NCBI RefSeq assembly: GCF_022811705.1
Contig: NZ_CP094528.1
Coordinates: 3,534,001-3,598,000 of the forward strand
DNA length: 64,000 bases
Source: Agromyces larvae
GTDB taxonomy: Bacteria; Actinomycetota; Actinomycetes; Actinomycetales; Microbacteriaceae
Direction of reading: 5' to 3'
Shown here one piece after another: positions 35,724 to 45,323 of the stretch. Both the position numbers and the translations under genes were made by a program. Under the pieces are notes generated by a model, which was given only the letters and a program-made list of their open reading frames with translations, was not told the DNA's origin and ran no database searches. Position 1 is the first letter of the stretch. The number at the start of each line of letters is the position of its first letter.

Positions 35724-38339
35724 TCAGTTCCCTTTCGCCTCGGCTTCTCCGACGAAGATTCGCACGCGCTCGCCGCGGCGAATTGCGGTGCCCGCCGCGG
35801 GTTCCGTGCTCACGACTTGGTCAACCTCATCGCTCTCGGTGACGGTCGTCTTCGCGAACTCGGGCACGAGCCCTGCCGCCACGGTCTCTGCCTTCGCGCG
35901 TTCGGGATCGCGTGAGACAGACGGCACAACGGTGAGATTTCCACTCGAAGCAAAGACGGCGACCTGCGAGCCTAGCGGTGCTTGTCCGGCAGGGTCGGTA
36001 CGAGATACCTGACCAACCGGTAGATCCGAATCTTCAACGCCCGCGTCATACGGGAAGAACCCTGCTGCTTCAATCGCCGTAAGCGCTTGCGCCATGCTCG
36101 CGCCGCGTACGTCGGGCACGGCGATTCTGCTAGCTTCCAATCGCCGAGGATCGGGCTGCGGAAAGTCTCCGCCACCGTATTTCAGGTTCGCGGTCGACAT
36201 GATCCTCGGCCAGATGAGATGTCGAATATCCGACGCGGCGTACTCGCCGAGCGCGGTTTCTCGAAGATTGACATGTCCGCTTGCGTTGAACACTCCGACG
36301 GTTGTTGCGACGCGCGTGCTCGCACCGCTCATCCAGGTCGCCTCAGCATTATCAGTCGTGCCGGTCTTGCCGATCATTGGCACACGCGGATCCGTGCGAC
36401 GGTTGGATGTGCCTCCAGTTCCCTCGGTCATCACACCTTGCATTGCGTAAGCCATGCCGGAGGTGATTGTCGGGTCGACGTTCTGCCGACACTGGGCCGA
36501 CGGCGGTTGAAGCTCGATTCCGTCGTGAGCGACAATGCGATCGATCACGACAGGGACGCAGACAAGTCCACCGGCCGCGATGCCGGCGAACGCGTTGGCC
36601 ATGGTGAGGGGTGCGATTTCGTTGGTACCGAGGACCGTCGCTGCGCTTTGCACCAGCGGGTCACCATCGGCACGATGCACCCCGAAGGACTCGGCCATTC
36701 GGCGCACTCCGCAGAGGTCCAGCTTCTTGGCCATTGCGATGAATCCGGTGTTCTCGGAGTTCACTGTGTTGAAGTACGCGGACCAGATTCCGCCGTTTCC
36801 ACCTTCATCGTTCCTCGGTGTAAAGCTGGTGCCATAGGACTGGGGGCCGTTGCAGCTATCTGTGAAGGAACCCCAGTCCGCTCGCCGGCGAGCATCGACG
36901 TTCTCATTCAGCGAGTGTCCCTCGTTGAGCCACTCTCCAAGGGTGAAGACCTTGTACGTTGACCCTGGCTGAAACCCGCTCGAGCCTCCGTAACCGGAGT
37001 CCGTGTTGTAGTTGATGGCGCTGAACTTCGGATCTGATTCGAGGACTTCCGGGTCGTTCGAGAACACCTTGTTCTGCGCCATCTGCAGAACGCGACCTGT
37101 CCCGACTTCCACCGAAACGGATACTGCGCCGAGGTCAAGTCGAGGATCACTCTTCGGTACGTACTCCTCAAGCGCCTGTACCGCCGCCGCTTGGAGATCG
37201 AGGTCGAGGGTGGTGTACACGTCGAGTCCGCCGCGCTCGAGGAGGCGGACTCGCTCCTCTTCGGTCGCGCCGAGCGCGGGGTCGTTCCGAAGCGTCCAAT
37301 ACACGAAGTCGCAGAAGTAGGCGGAATCTCCAGCAGTGGAGCAACCCGTGCTCGGCGGCGAGATGACCGGGACGATGGGTGCCGCGACTGCTGCATCAAA
37401 CTGCTCGACTGAGATCTTCTGTTCATCGAGCATTGCCCTGAGGATGTAGTCGCGCCGTTCTTTGGTGGCGGCGTATCCGTTCGCGGCGCCGTTGCTCTCG
37501 CTGTCGGGCCGATCGAGGCGGAACTTCTCGGGGTTGTTGACTATAGCCAGTAGGGCCGCGGATTGTTCAAGGGTCAAGGCGTTTGCGTCGGTGCTGAAGT
37601 AGTACCTGGCTGCAGATTGGATTCCGTAGACCCGTCCCCCGAACAAGGCGATATTGAGATATCCGAGCAGGATCTGATCCTTCGAGTATCGCTTCTCCAA
37701 CCCGATCGCGAGCCGCATTTCCTTCAGCTTTCGCGCGGGCGTTGTCTCGGTCGCTGCTTCGACCGCGGCTGTCCGATCAGCATCAGATGCTGCTGTCAAC
37801 ACAGCACGCTGCACAAGGACATTCTTCACGTACTGCTGCGATATCGACGAACCCCCCTGAACGTCCCCGCCCGTCGATGTTCGTAGGGCAGCCCGCACAG
37901 TTCCACGCAGGTCGACTCCGCCGTGCTCGTAGAACCGCGGATCCTCTCCGGCGATTGCCGCGTCCTTCGCGAACTGCGAGACATCCTCCCAAGACACCTG
38001 CTCCCGATCCTGCTCGAAGAAGGAAGCGAGAAGAACAGTTGAACCGTCACTTCCGGTCGCGTAGATGTTCGTCTTCTCTGCCAGTTCGGGAATCTCAAGG
38101 TAGGCGGGCAGATTTTCGAACATGCTGATCGCGCTGTTGGAGGCCATTCCGCCGACGGCAATCGCCGGGGTTACGGCAACACTGATGAGGACGCCGGCGA
38201 TCGCACTGAAGCCGATGAGACCGCCGAGTCCTGCCAACGCACTCCGGACGGAGACCGAGACCGAGACCGAACGGGCTGTTCTGGGCACCTCCTGTCGACG
38301 AGTGATCCCGGGTACCCTCGACGCTGTACTTTCGCTCAC
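35724..38339 (-). CDS. Class A penicillin-binding protein with PASTA domains
   Basis: 871 aa bifunctional peptidoglycan synthase. A membrane anchor lies at about 35-60 (GGLIGFSAIAGVLISVAVTP). The GT51 glycosyltransferase has AIAGEDPRFYEHGGVDLRG (catalytic Glu) and QGGSSISQQYVKNVL. The transpeptidase has Ser in PGSTYKVF (about residue 458), SEN in NTVNSENTGF, and KTGTT at about 656. Two PASTA repeats end the protein (VPDVRGASMAQALTAI; VVPSVSRDPERAKAET). I chose the GTG at 38339: a frame open to ATG 38444 would start only four bases after a hairpin, leaving no ribosome site. All motifs are intact. A housekeeping-type enzyme on a mobile element is notable. Confidence 0.9.
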   Translation of the reverse strand: MSESTASRVPGITRRQEVPRTARSVSVSVSVRSALAGLGGLIGFSAIAGVLISVAVTPAIAVGGMASNSAISMFENLPAYLEIPELAEKTNIYATGSDGSTVLLASFFEQDREQVSWEDVSQFAKDAAIAGEDPRFYEHGGVDLRGTVRAALRTSTGGDVQGGSSISQQYVKNVLVQRAVLTAASDADRTAAVEAATETTPARKLKEMRLAIGLEKRYSKDQILLGYLNIALFGGRVYGIQSAARYYFSTDANALTLEQSAALLAIVNNPEKFRLDRPDSESNGAANGYAATKERRDYILRAMLDEQKISVEQFDAAVAAPIVPVISPPSTGCSTAGDSAYFCDFVYWTLRNDPALGATEEERVRLLERGGLDVYTTLDLDLQAAAVQALEEYVPKSDPRLDLGAVSVSVEVGTGRVLQMAQNKVFSNDPEVLESDPKFSAINYNTDSGYGGSSGFQPGSTYKVFTLGEWLNEGHSLNENVDARRRADWGSFTDSCNGPQSYGTSFTPRNDEGGNGGIWSAYFNTVNSENTGFIAMAKKLDLCGVRRMAESFGVHRADGDPLVQSAATVLGTNEIAPLTMANAFAGIAAGGLVCVPVVIDRIVAHDGIELQPPSAQCRQNVDPTITSGMAYAMQGVMTEGTGGTSNRRTDPRVPMIGKTGTTDNAEATWMSGASTRVATTVGVFNASGHVNLRETALGEYAASDIRHLIWPRIMSTANLKYGGGDFPQPDPRRLEASRIAVPDVRGASMAQALTAIEAAGFFPYDAGVEDSDLPVGQVSRTDPAGQAPLGSQVAVFASSGNLTVVPSVSRDPERAKAETVAAGLVPEFAKTTVTESDEVDQVVSTEPAAGTAIRRGERVRIFVGEAEAKGN

Positions 38340-38447
38340 GTAAGATCGCCCCGTTCTAGGAAGATAGATTCCGATTAGACTCCATATCTTCCTTTTGGAA
38401 AGCTGTTTCGTCAAGTGACTGCGGCGGCGAAGTCGACTCGTCACGCC

Positions 38448-38485
38448 CGAAGGGTGCCAGCTGCGCGGGCAGCGGGCACCCTTCG
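38448..38485 (-). terminator. Hairpin downstream of the peptidoglycan-binding gene
   Basis: 11-bp arms cgaagggtgcc (38448-38458) and ggcacccttcg (38475-38485). It lies just after the stop of the minus-strand gene at 38490. No T-run follows, so it is a likely but weak terminator or attenuator before the PBP gene. Confidence 0.6.
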
Positions 38486-38944
38486 CGACTCACAGGCCGA
38501 AGAACTGGATCTTGACTGCGTAGTTGAAGTAGTTCCAGCTGTTCTGCGAGCCCATGTCTCCGTTGTCCACGGCAGGGTTGCCACTCGTTGCGCGTGCCAT
38601 CCGCTGCATCGCCGCGTAGGTGTAGGGGCCGGGCTCGCCGTCGACCGGACCCTCGTACTGCCAGTGCAGCTTGAGGTACTGCTGCATGCCCATCCAGCTG
38701 TTGATCCCCATCACACCGTCAACCGGCCCCGTGTACCCACCCGCTGCCGCTGGGCCACCCTGGATCCGGCACCACATCGCCGTGCTCGGCGCGCTCTCGA
38801 TTGACGTGTCGCCCCAGACTGCGGATTGGCAATAGCTGGTCCAGCTCTGCGCCGTGACCTGGGTGGTTGCGGCCGAGGCTGACTGGGCGCCCATCAGGCC
38901 GAATCCAACGACGAGGATTCCCGCAACCGCCGCCCTCAGACCGA

Positions 38945-40191
38945 TGGGCCGCCCCCTTCATTCGGTCCGGATGGTCTGTGAGTCGTCGGTTTCGATTTGA
39001 TGGGTGCACTGCCGAGCGTACTCGGCGGGCGGTAGGTAGCCGAGCGAGGAGTGCCGGCGGTGGTGGTTGTACTCGTCCTTCCAGTCGCCGATCACGACCT
39101 GCGCGTGCAGCAGCGAGTAGAAGCTGTTGATGTTCAGGCACTCGTCGCGGAGCCGGCTGTTGAACGACTCGACGTACCCGTTGCGCCACGGCGATCCCGG
39201 CGGGATGTAGGACAGGCCGGTGCGGGTGCCGGCCCAGTCGGCCATTGCGTCGCTGATGAACTCCGGGCCGTTGTCCGACCTGAGCACGGCCGGGGCGCCG
39301 CGGACGGCGACGAGGTCCTCGAGGTGAGCGGTGAGCCGGTCGGCGGTGATCGACCGTTCGGTGAGGCCGCCGATGCACTCCCGGGTGTGCTCATCGACGA
39401 TGGAGCAGATCTTGATCGGGCGGCCCTGCTCGTCGGCATCGAACTGGAAATCCACCGCCCACACCACGTTCGGCGCATCCGCGGCAGGTGCCTCGACAGT
39501 CGAGGACCCGACGCGTTTGCGTCGACGCCGCTGCGGCACCCGCAGGCCCTCGACACGCCACAGGCGTTGGACCTTCTTGTGGTTCACGACCCAGCCCTCG
39601 GCGCGGGCGTCGTGATACGCCCGCCGGTACCCGCAACGCGGGTGCTTCTTCGCCCAGGCGCGCAGCCAGTCACGCAACGCCCGGTCCGGGTCCGCGACCG
39701 TGTCGGCCTTGAGCGGGCGCCGGTATGCGGAGCGTGAGAGCCCGGCCAGGCGGCACGCCATCCGTTCGCTCACCCGCAGTGTCCTGATCAGGTGAGCGAC
39801 GGCGGCGCGGCGCCTGCCCGGGCTTAGAAGTTTCCCTCAGCCAGCTCCTTGAGCGCGGCCTTCTCCAGCTCCGCCTCCGCGAGCAGCCGCTTGAGCGTCG
39901 CGTTCTGCTTCTCAAGCTCCTTCAGACGCTTCGCGTCGTCGGCCTTCAGACCGCCGTACTGGTTACGCCACCGGTAGTACGTCTGCTCGGAGATCCCGAG
40001 CTCCCGGCACACCGCCGCGACATCCGCGCCGTCGGCGAGCATCCGGTCGGCCTGACCGAGCTTGCGAACGACCTGCTCCGGGGTATGACGCTTCCTGCTG
40101 TTCGACATGATCTGACCAGTCTCCCTGCCCGCAACCACGGGCAACAGGACGACTCTCAGAACCACCGGACCTAAGAAATGGGGTCAGCCCA
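38945..40191 (-). mobile_element. IS3-family (IS407-group) element, copy 1
   Basis: 1247 bp with ends tgggctgacccc / ggggcggccca-type and 4-bp duplication ccga on both sides (38941-38944, 40192-40195). A 4-bp duplication fits the IS407 group. Minus orientation. Confidence 0.95.
38958..40108 (-). CDS. IS407-group transposase OrfAB, copy 1 (programmed -1 frameshift)
   Basis: OrfA (39824-40108, 94 aa) has an HTH VCRELGISEQTYYRWRNQYG and leucine zipper. OrfB (ends 38958) has the rve integrase domain: VWAVDFQFD, RSDNGPEFISD and the Glu of GYVESFNSRLRDE. The slippery heptamer GGGAAAC at 39830-39836 sits just before the OrfA stop; a -1 slip there joins the frames. Confidence 0.93.
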
Positions 40192-40208
40192 CCGATTCTT
40201 CGATTCAT

Positions 40209-40581
40209 CTGCTTGTTTCCGTTTCCTAGATGTGTGACGTGCATCGCCGTCGCATGAACGGCGCGACACAGCCAGGTTCGGAGGCGGACTAGGCGGCCAG
40301 CATGTGGCGAGTTGGGCACATCCTGAGTGCTCGTGGAGGTGCCGAAGATGGGCCAGCGGTAACAGTCCCTTGCGTCCGGGTGGGAGACAACTAGTGGCGT
40401 AGCAGAACGCTGTCCCGCGAGATTGCGCCGCGGATCGACCGCCGACGGCACACCAACAGGAAGTAGGGGGAACTGTTACATCAGGTACAGAGTGAGGCTA
40501 TGCATACGCATAATCGGAAGATATAGTCCCTTCAACCGAGCCCGTGTCTGTACTCGGAGACCAACCGCACAGAGGAGATCC
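40209..40581 (+). other. Divergent intergenic region
   Basis: 373 bp between the start of the peptidoglycan-binding gene (minus) and the response-regulator gene (plus). No gene is apparent. It must hold both promoters; the segment is relatively AT-rich near 40480-40540. I cannot define -35/-10 boxes with confidence. Confidence 0.5.
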
Positions 40582-41015
40582 ATGGATTCCGTCGGAGCTG
40601 ACCCCACGAGTCCGCTAACTCGGGCTGTACTCGTATCACCGCGTGCACTGCTCCGGACGGCAGTGATGATGGTGGTGTCGACTCGCACCGAAATCGTCGT
40701 GACCGCTCAGGCATCGGAGCTCGCGGATGCTCATCGACTCACAACGGCGGTGGCGCCTGACCTGCTCCTAATCGATCTGGACATGGCTTCGCATCAAGTG
40801 GTGGATCTCGGCGAGATCTGCCGATCTATGCCTGTCGACGCCGGCGTGCTGGGGTTCAATTGCGCACGGGGCTCCATCGCCGGCAGGACCGTTCGGGCTC
40901 TCGATCGTGCCGCGGTCGTTTACCGGGAACAGGGCGCGGAGGTCATTCATCGGGCTCTGCTCGATCTCACCGAGCCAACCGCAAGCCGGACCAATCCATC
41001 GTCGCGCCGAGCACG

Positions 41016-42424
41016 GGTGGCGTCCCCGGGTGTGGTGGGGTTTCCGGCAGGGCTCGCGGCGTCGTAGACGCTGGTGAGCCATCGTGCGATGGTCAGTGAG
41101 TACCGATCAAAGTCACTCACAGGAAGACACAAACGCACGATGGCTCTAGACCAGTCTGCCCTCCTCGAGCTCCTCGGGGAACTGCAGTCCACCGATGTCA
41201 GCGACCGGATCCGGCTCGCGACGCAGAAGCTCTACCAGGAGCTGATCGACGCGGAAGCGACTGCGTTCATCGGCGCCGCGTCCTACGAGCGCTCGGAGGG
41301 GCGTGTCGCGGTCCGTAACGGGTCGCGTCCGCGGACGCTGACCACCACGGCCGGGGATCTGGATCTGCGGATCCCGAAGCTGCGACAGGGGTCGTTCTTC
41401 CCGTCGCTGCTGGAGCGGCGCCGCCGGGTCGATCAGGCGCTGTTCGCGGTCGTGATGGAGGCTTACGTCCACGGTGTCTCGACCCGGAAGGTCGACGACC
41501 TCGTCAAGGCGCTCGGCGCCGATTCGGGGATCTCCAAGTCCGAGGTGTCTCGCATCTGCCAGGACCTCGACGAGGACGTCGCCGCGTTCCGCGAACGGCC
41601 GCTGGACGCCCAGGACTACCCGTATGTGTTCGTCGATGCGACCTACTGCAAGGCCCGTGTCGGTCGTCAGGTTGTCTCGCAGGCGATCGTCGTGGCGATC
41701 GGCGTCGCCTCCGACGGCACCCGGCAAGTCCTCGGCTTCGACGTCGGCGATACGGAGTCCGAGCCGTTCTGGACGGCGTTCTTCCGGTCGTTGAAGGCCC
41801 GCGGTCTCGGCGGAGTGCGCCTGGTGATCTCCGACGCCCACTCCGGGCTGATCAAAGCCATCCAGGTCGCGTTCCAAGGCGTCTCGTGGCAGCGCTGCCG
41901 GGTTCACTTCATGCGCAACGTCCTGGCGAAGGTCCCCAAGGTCGCCGGCCCGATGGTCGCCTCCATCATCCGCACCGTGTTCGTCCCGCGCGGCAAGGCC
42001 AGCCTCGTCAAAGCACAGTTCGGGGAGGTCGTTCGCATGCTCGAACGCTCCCATCCGGCCATCGCCGAGATGCTCGAGGATGCCCGCGATGAGCTCCTCG
42101 CGTTCACCGGGTTCCCGGCCGCGCACTGGCAGCAGATCTGGTCCACGAACCCGTTGGAACGGCTGAACAAGGAGATCAAGCGCCGCACCGACGTCGTCGG
42201 CACCTTCCCCAACCCTGCCGCGCTGCTGCGCCTCGCCGGGCACGTCCTGATCGAGCAGCACGACGAATGGGACAGCGCCGACCGCCGCTACTTCAGCGAC
42301 GCCTCCATGGCCCTGCTGAACACCACCGGAGAGGAGGACAGCATCCCCGAACTCATCGCGGCATAATCAGAAGCAGCTGACCTCGCCGGTGTTGAGAAAC
42401 TCCACCACTCAGAGGGACGCCACC
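41016..42424 (+). mobile_element. IS256-family element, copy B
   Basis: 1409 bp, same ends as copy A. 9-bp duplication ccgagcacg on both sides (41007-41015, 42425-42433). Inserted in the response-regulator linker. Confidence 0.95.
41140..42366 (+). CDS. IS256-family transposase, copy B
   Basis: 408 aa, intact, differing from copy A at VASDGTR. All three catalytic regions are present (DATYCKAR, ISDAHSG, NPLERLNKE). Confidence 0.95.
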   Translation: MALDQSALLELLGELQSTDVSDRIRLATQKLYQELIDAEATAFIGAASYERSEGRVAVRNGSRPRTLTTTAGDLDLRIPKLRQGSFFPSLLERRRRVDQALFAVVMEAYVHGVSTRKVDDLVKALGADSGISKSEVSRICQDLDEDVAAFRERPLDAQDYPYVFVDATYCKARVGRQVVSQAIVVAIGVASDGTRQVLGFDVGDTESEPFWTAFFRSLKARGLGGVRLVISDAHSGLIKAIQVAFQGVSWQRCRVHFMRNVLAKVPKVAGPMVASIIRTVFVPRGKASLVKAQFGEVVRMLERSHPAIAEMLEDARDELLAFTGFPAAHWQQIWSTNPLERLNKEIKRRTDVVGTFPNPAALLRLAGHVLIEQHDEWDSADRRYFSDASMALLNTTGEEDSIPELIAA

Positions 42425-42690
42425 CCGAGCACGTCGAACCATGCAGCGACTGACCGCCCGGCAGGTGGAGGTTCTCTCCCTCGCGTCGAGGGGGCTTTCG
42501 AACGCCGAGATCGCGTCCGAACTCTTCATTTCCTCTGGCACCGTGAAGCGTCATCTCTCAGACGCATTCCTCACTTTGGGTGCGCGCTCCAGAATCGAAG
42601 CGATCAACTCCGCACGGATGCTCGGTCAGCTTGCCGAAGACCAGAAGCAATCCCGCCACCTCGGACTAGTGAGCGGGTAGTCCCGCTCTT

Positions 42691-43080
42691 GTGAATTCAC
42701 CCATATCTTCTGATAATGGTCGAGTGGGGAGACGAAGAGCTGGTCAGCTGATTCCATTGGAAGTGGCAATCCTTGAGGCTGGGCTGCGCCTTCAGGGCGA
42801 CGCGGGAAGCTTCTACGGTTTTGCACTTGCCCGGGAGCTGTCACAAGCTGACAACGGTTCCCTGACTGCACACGGAACCCTGTACAAGGCGCTCGGCCGG
42901 ATGACTGAGGGGGGGTTGCTTTCCGCGCAATGGGAAGACCCCGCGATCGCCGAGGCGGAAGGCAGGCCGAGACGGAAGCTGTATCGAGTGACAGGCCAGG
43001 GCGAACTTGCGCTCTCCGCCGAGATACGGCGCCTGGTCCTAGCGCGTGCATGGCAGGGGCAGGGCCTTCGGACGACATGA
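42691..43080 (+). CDS. PadR-family transcriptional regulator
   Basis: 129 aa from a GTG. PadR winged helix: LEVAILEAGLRLQGDAGSFYG, GTLYKALGRMTEGGLLSAQW, RPRRKLYRVTGQGELAL. It starts ten bases after the response-regulator stop and overlaps the downstream membrane gene by four bases, so the unit was regulator-PadR-membrane-membrane. PadR with a permease-prefix-type neighbour is a common pairing in actinobacteria. Confidence 0.85.
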   Translation: MNSPISSDNGRVGRRRAGQLIPLEVAILEAGLRLQGDAGSFYGFALARELSQADNGSLTAHGTLYKALGRMTEGGLLSAQWEDPAIAEAEGRPRRKLYRVTGQGELALSAEIRRLVLARAWQGQGLRTT

Positions 43081-43775
43081 GCACGATCCATCAAGCGCGC
43101 GGGACGGCCCTCCTCATCCGCGGGGTCCTGGGATGGAGTGCGTACTACACGCGTGGGCTGCGAACGGACGTGGCAGACGACCGTCGACGTGAGGTCCTTT
43201 CGGATCTCTACGAACAGACTGCGCATGCCGACAGCGGAGGCCTCCGGGCATCGCTTGTCGCCCGAGCGATGTTGGGGGCGGCAGATGATTTGCTCTGGCG
43301 CCATGAGCGAATCCGCCGGGGAGAGGTTGAGCGCCGCGCACTCAGGGCCCATCGGACGGCGGACTTCCTCCTTGGCTCGGTCGGAGTACTCGGCTTCTTT
43401 CTGGCAGTCGCAGGCGTGTACGTCTGTGTTCGAGTTGTGTCGTCAATCTGGAGCAACGGGTCGGAACTCTCCGTCAGTTCAGTTGCAGCTGTTCTGACAT
43501 TGACCGCCTCAGCAACCTTGGGCTTCCTGTGTTTCACGCAGCCGCGGTACCGGAGCGTCGGAATAGTGCTGATGGTCGCCGCAGCATCCGCGTTGCCTTG
43601 GCTCTCGATGAAGCTGCTGTACGTAGTCAGTGCCACAGGTACCGCGGCGTACAACCACATCCCCGGATTGAGCCTGGTCATTGCTGGTGCGAGTGTCGGG
43701 CTGAGCCTGGTGTTCACATCCGTCCTCCTGTGGTGGAAGACGCGCCGACGAGGGTCGAGGAGGAAGCATGTTTGA
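43077..43775 (+). CDS. Four-helix membrane protein with permease-prefix-like N-terminus
   Basis: 232 aa. The N-terminal RGLRTDVADDRRREVLSDLY region resembles the permease-prefix domain that accompanies PadR regulators. Four membrane helices follow (about 95-120, 133-152, 160-185, 198-222). The start overlaps the PadR stop by four bases. Probably senses or transduces an envelope signal together with its neighbours; this is inference and no enzymatic motif is seen. Confidence 0.72.
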   Translation: MSTIHQARGTALLIRGVLGWSAYYTRGLRTDVADDRRREVLSDLYEQTAHADSGGLRASLVARAMLGAADDLLWRHERIRRGEVERRALRAHRTADFLLGSVGVLGFFLAVAGVYVCVRVVSSIWSNGSELSVSSVAAVLTLTASATLGFLCFTQPRYRSVGIVLMVAAASALPWLSMKLLYVVSATGTAAYNHIPGLSLVIAGASVGLSLVFTSVLLWWKTRRRGSRRKHV

Positions 43776-44352
43776 CTTCGATGAAGCGTTCGACAAGGCG
43801 GCTGTATCCGCCACGGAACGAACGGCAACCACGCCGCGGCGCTACATCTTGCTGCTGGTCGCGATCGGGTTAAGCGCGGTCGTAATGGCGTCAACCGTCT
43901 TGATCGTCGGCGTCGGAAGCACTGTGGCGATGACGACACCTCCCGTCAGCTACGTGCGGCACTCTGCGCCGGTCAAACCGAACAGCGGTTCGAGCCCGAC
44001 CCTTCCCGCTTCCCCCGCAACGACTCCCGACCCTGTTTATGGAGCGCAGACCGACCCAGCCACCATCCCGCTCCCGGAAGGCCTGACTGATGCTCAGGCG
44101 GCGAACGCCCGGATCTGGCTGCAGCAGTCTGTCATCATCGCGCAATGCATGGCGGAGCAGGGATTCGAGTACTTCTTCACTCCATACTGGCAGCGTCAGG
44201 CGACGAGCAACCTTGTGAGTCCAGTCCCGGTCGGGTCCCCGGCCTGGTTCGCGCTCACCGGCGAAACTGGCGCTGGTGATGCATACCGCTGGGAAGACGC
44301 GGGGTGTCAGGGATACGCAGTCCACGTAACAGGAATGGACGACGCCAACTGA
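43768..44352 (+). CDS. Single-pass exported protein of unknown function
   Basis: 194 aa. A membrane anchor at about 27-52 (YILLLVAIGLSAVVMASTVL) is followed by a Pro/Thr-rich linker. A C-terminal domain with two cysteines (IIAQCMAEQGFEYFFTPYW and EDAGCQGYAVHV) follows. It overlaps the preceding gene by eight bases. The two cysteines could form a disulfide outside the cell. I do not recognise the family. Confidence 0.7.
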   Translation: MFDFDEAFDKAAVSATERTATTPRRYILLLVAIGLSAVVMASTVLIVGVGSTVAMTTPPVSYVRHSAPVKPNSGSSPTLPASPATTPDPVYGAQTDPATIPLPEGLTDAQAANARIWLQQSVIIAQCMAEQGFEYFFTPYWQRQATSNLVSPVPVGSPAWFALTGETGAGDAYRWEDAGCQGYAVHVTGMDDAN

Positions 44353-44380
44353 CGATCGCTTTCCGGCGTGTGATCCGGAG

Positions 44381-45275
44381 TTAGGGCGTGTCTGATAATT
44401 GCTGGGTCCAGGCGATGGCTGCTTGGATGAGGATCGCGGCGCGGTAGACGATGGCGTGCTTGTCGTATCGGGTGGCGAGGCCGCGCCACTGCTTGACGTC
44501 GCAGAAGCGTCGTTCGATCACGTTGCGGTTCTTGTAGTCGGCGGTGTCGAGCCCGACGGGCCTGCCGCCGCGTGAACCGCGCCGTCTGCGGTGGCCTTTC
44601 TGGTCGTCGGGCTCGGGGATCACGGCCTTGATCCCGCGGGCGCGCAGGTGGCTGCGGATCGCGCGGGACGAGTTCGCCTTGTCGCCACGGATCGCGTCCG
44701 GTCTCGTGCGCGGCCGACCCACGTCGCGGCCGACACGCAGCTGCGCCATCAGCGGGAGGAACATGGGCGAGTCGCCCGCTTGCCCCGGCGTGATCAGCGT
44801 CGCCAACGGCAACCCGTTCCCATCGACGAGCTGGTGGATCTTCGTCGACAGCCCACCGCGGGAGCGGCCGATGCCGTGGTCAGGCGGCTCTTCCCGCGGA
44901 TTCGTGTAATTCGATCCAGCCCCCTGTGGTGCGGGTCGTGTTCGTCGCGTGCTGGTGCGCGCGGGCGATCGTGGAGTCCACCGACAGCGACCAGTCCACG
45001 AGCCCGGCAGCGTCCGCGGCGGCGGTGAGCTTGGCGAGCACCTTGTCCCAGGTGCCGTCTGCCGCCATCCGATGGTGCCAGGTCCACACCGTCTGCCACG
45101 GGCCGAACGACTCGGGCAGGTCCCGCCAGGCGATCCCGCACCGATACCGGTAGATGATGCCTTCCAGCATCGTCCGCGCGTCCGAGAACGGTCGCCCCTT
45201 CCGGCCCGTCGGAGACGGCAGCATCCCTTCGATCAGCGACCACTGAGCATCCGAGAGCACCTGGAAACGCGACAC
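44381..45275 (-). CDS. IS5-family transposase, two frames joined by frameshifting
   Basis: The first frame (44880-45275) holds WSLIEGMLPSPTGRKGRPFS and VDSTIARAHQHA (Asp). It stops at 44880 (TGA). The second frame, open from just past that point (HGIGRSRGGLSTKIHQLVDG) to 44381, contains GDKANSSRAIRSHLRARGI and YKNRNVIERRFCDVKQWR (Glu). This split is normal for IS427-group members. The final stop is completed by flanking host DNA. Confidence 0.82.
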
Positions 45276-45323
45276 GCATCCCAGACTCCCAGCCCGACAC
45301 CGAAATAATTGTCAGACACGCCC
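44384..45323 (-). mobile_element. IS5-family (IS427-like) element
   Basis: 940 bp, ends gggcgtgtctgataatt and aattgtcagacacgccc, TA duplication (44382-44383, 45324-45325). Orientation minus. Inserted exactly at the stop codon of the 45323-45811 gene. Confidence 0.88.

Larger units (their letters stand above)
38490..40208 (-). pseudogene. Secreted peptidoglycan-binding protein gene split by IS407-type copy 1
   Basis: Original start ATG at 40208 encodes MNRRI and is cut by the IS; the rest resumes at 38944. Joining the pieces with one ccga duplication restores MNRRIGLRAAVAGILVVGFG..., a clean Sec signal peptide ending SASA-A, and a 155-aa protein. The mature part holds two peptidoglycan-binding-type repeats (YTGPVDGVMGINSWMGMQQY; YEGPVDGEPGPYTYAAMQ). 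A ribosome site (aggaaa) lies upstream of 40208. It precedes the PBP gene on the same strand. Now inactive unless the IS excises. Confidence 0.88.
40582..42680 (+). pseudogene. NarL/LuxR-family response regulator split by IS256 copy B
   Basis: The receiver half (from ATG 40582, GAGGAGA ribosome site) includes PDLLLIDLDMASHQVVDLGE with the phospho-acceptor Asp. IS256 copy B interrupts at 41016. The LuxR DNA-binding half follows at 42434 (LTARQVEVLSLASRGLSNAE, SGTVKRHLSDAF). Removing the IS and one 9-bp duplication restores an uninterrupted 226-aa frame. The second half has its own ATG at 42441 and may be made as a free DNA-binding domain. No kinase gene is adjacent. Confidence 0.9.

Noticed and set aside
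35724..38339. Classification of the PBP as a resistance determinant
   Set aside because: All motifs look standard and no sequence feature indicates low beta-lactam affinity; the claim would need binding data.
41146..42261. A 371-codon frame antisense to each IS256 transposase
   Set aside because: Present in all four copies only because the sense gene is conserved; no independent coding signal.
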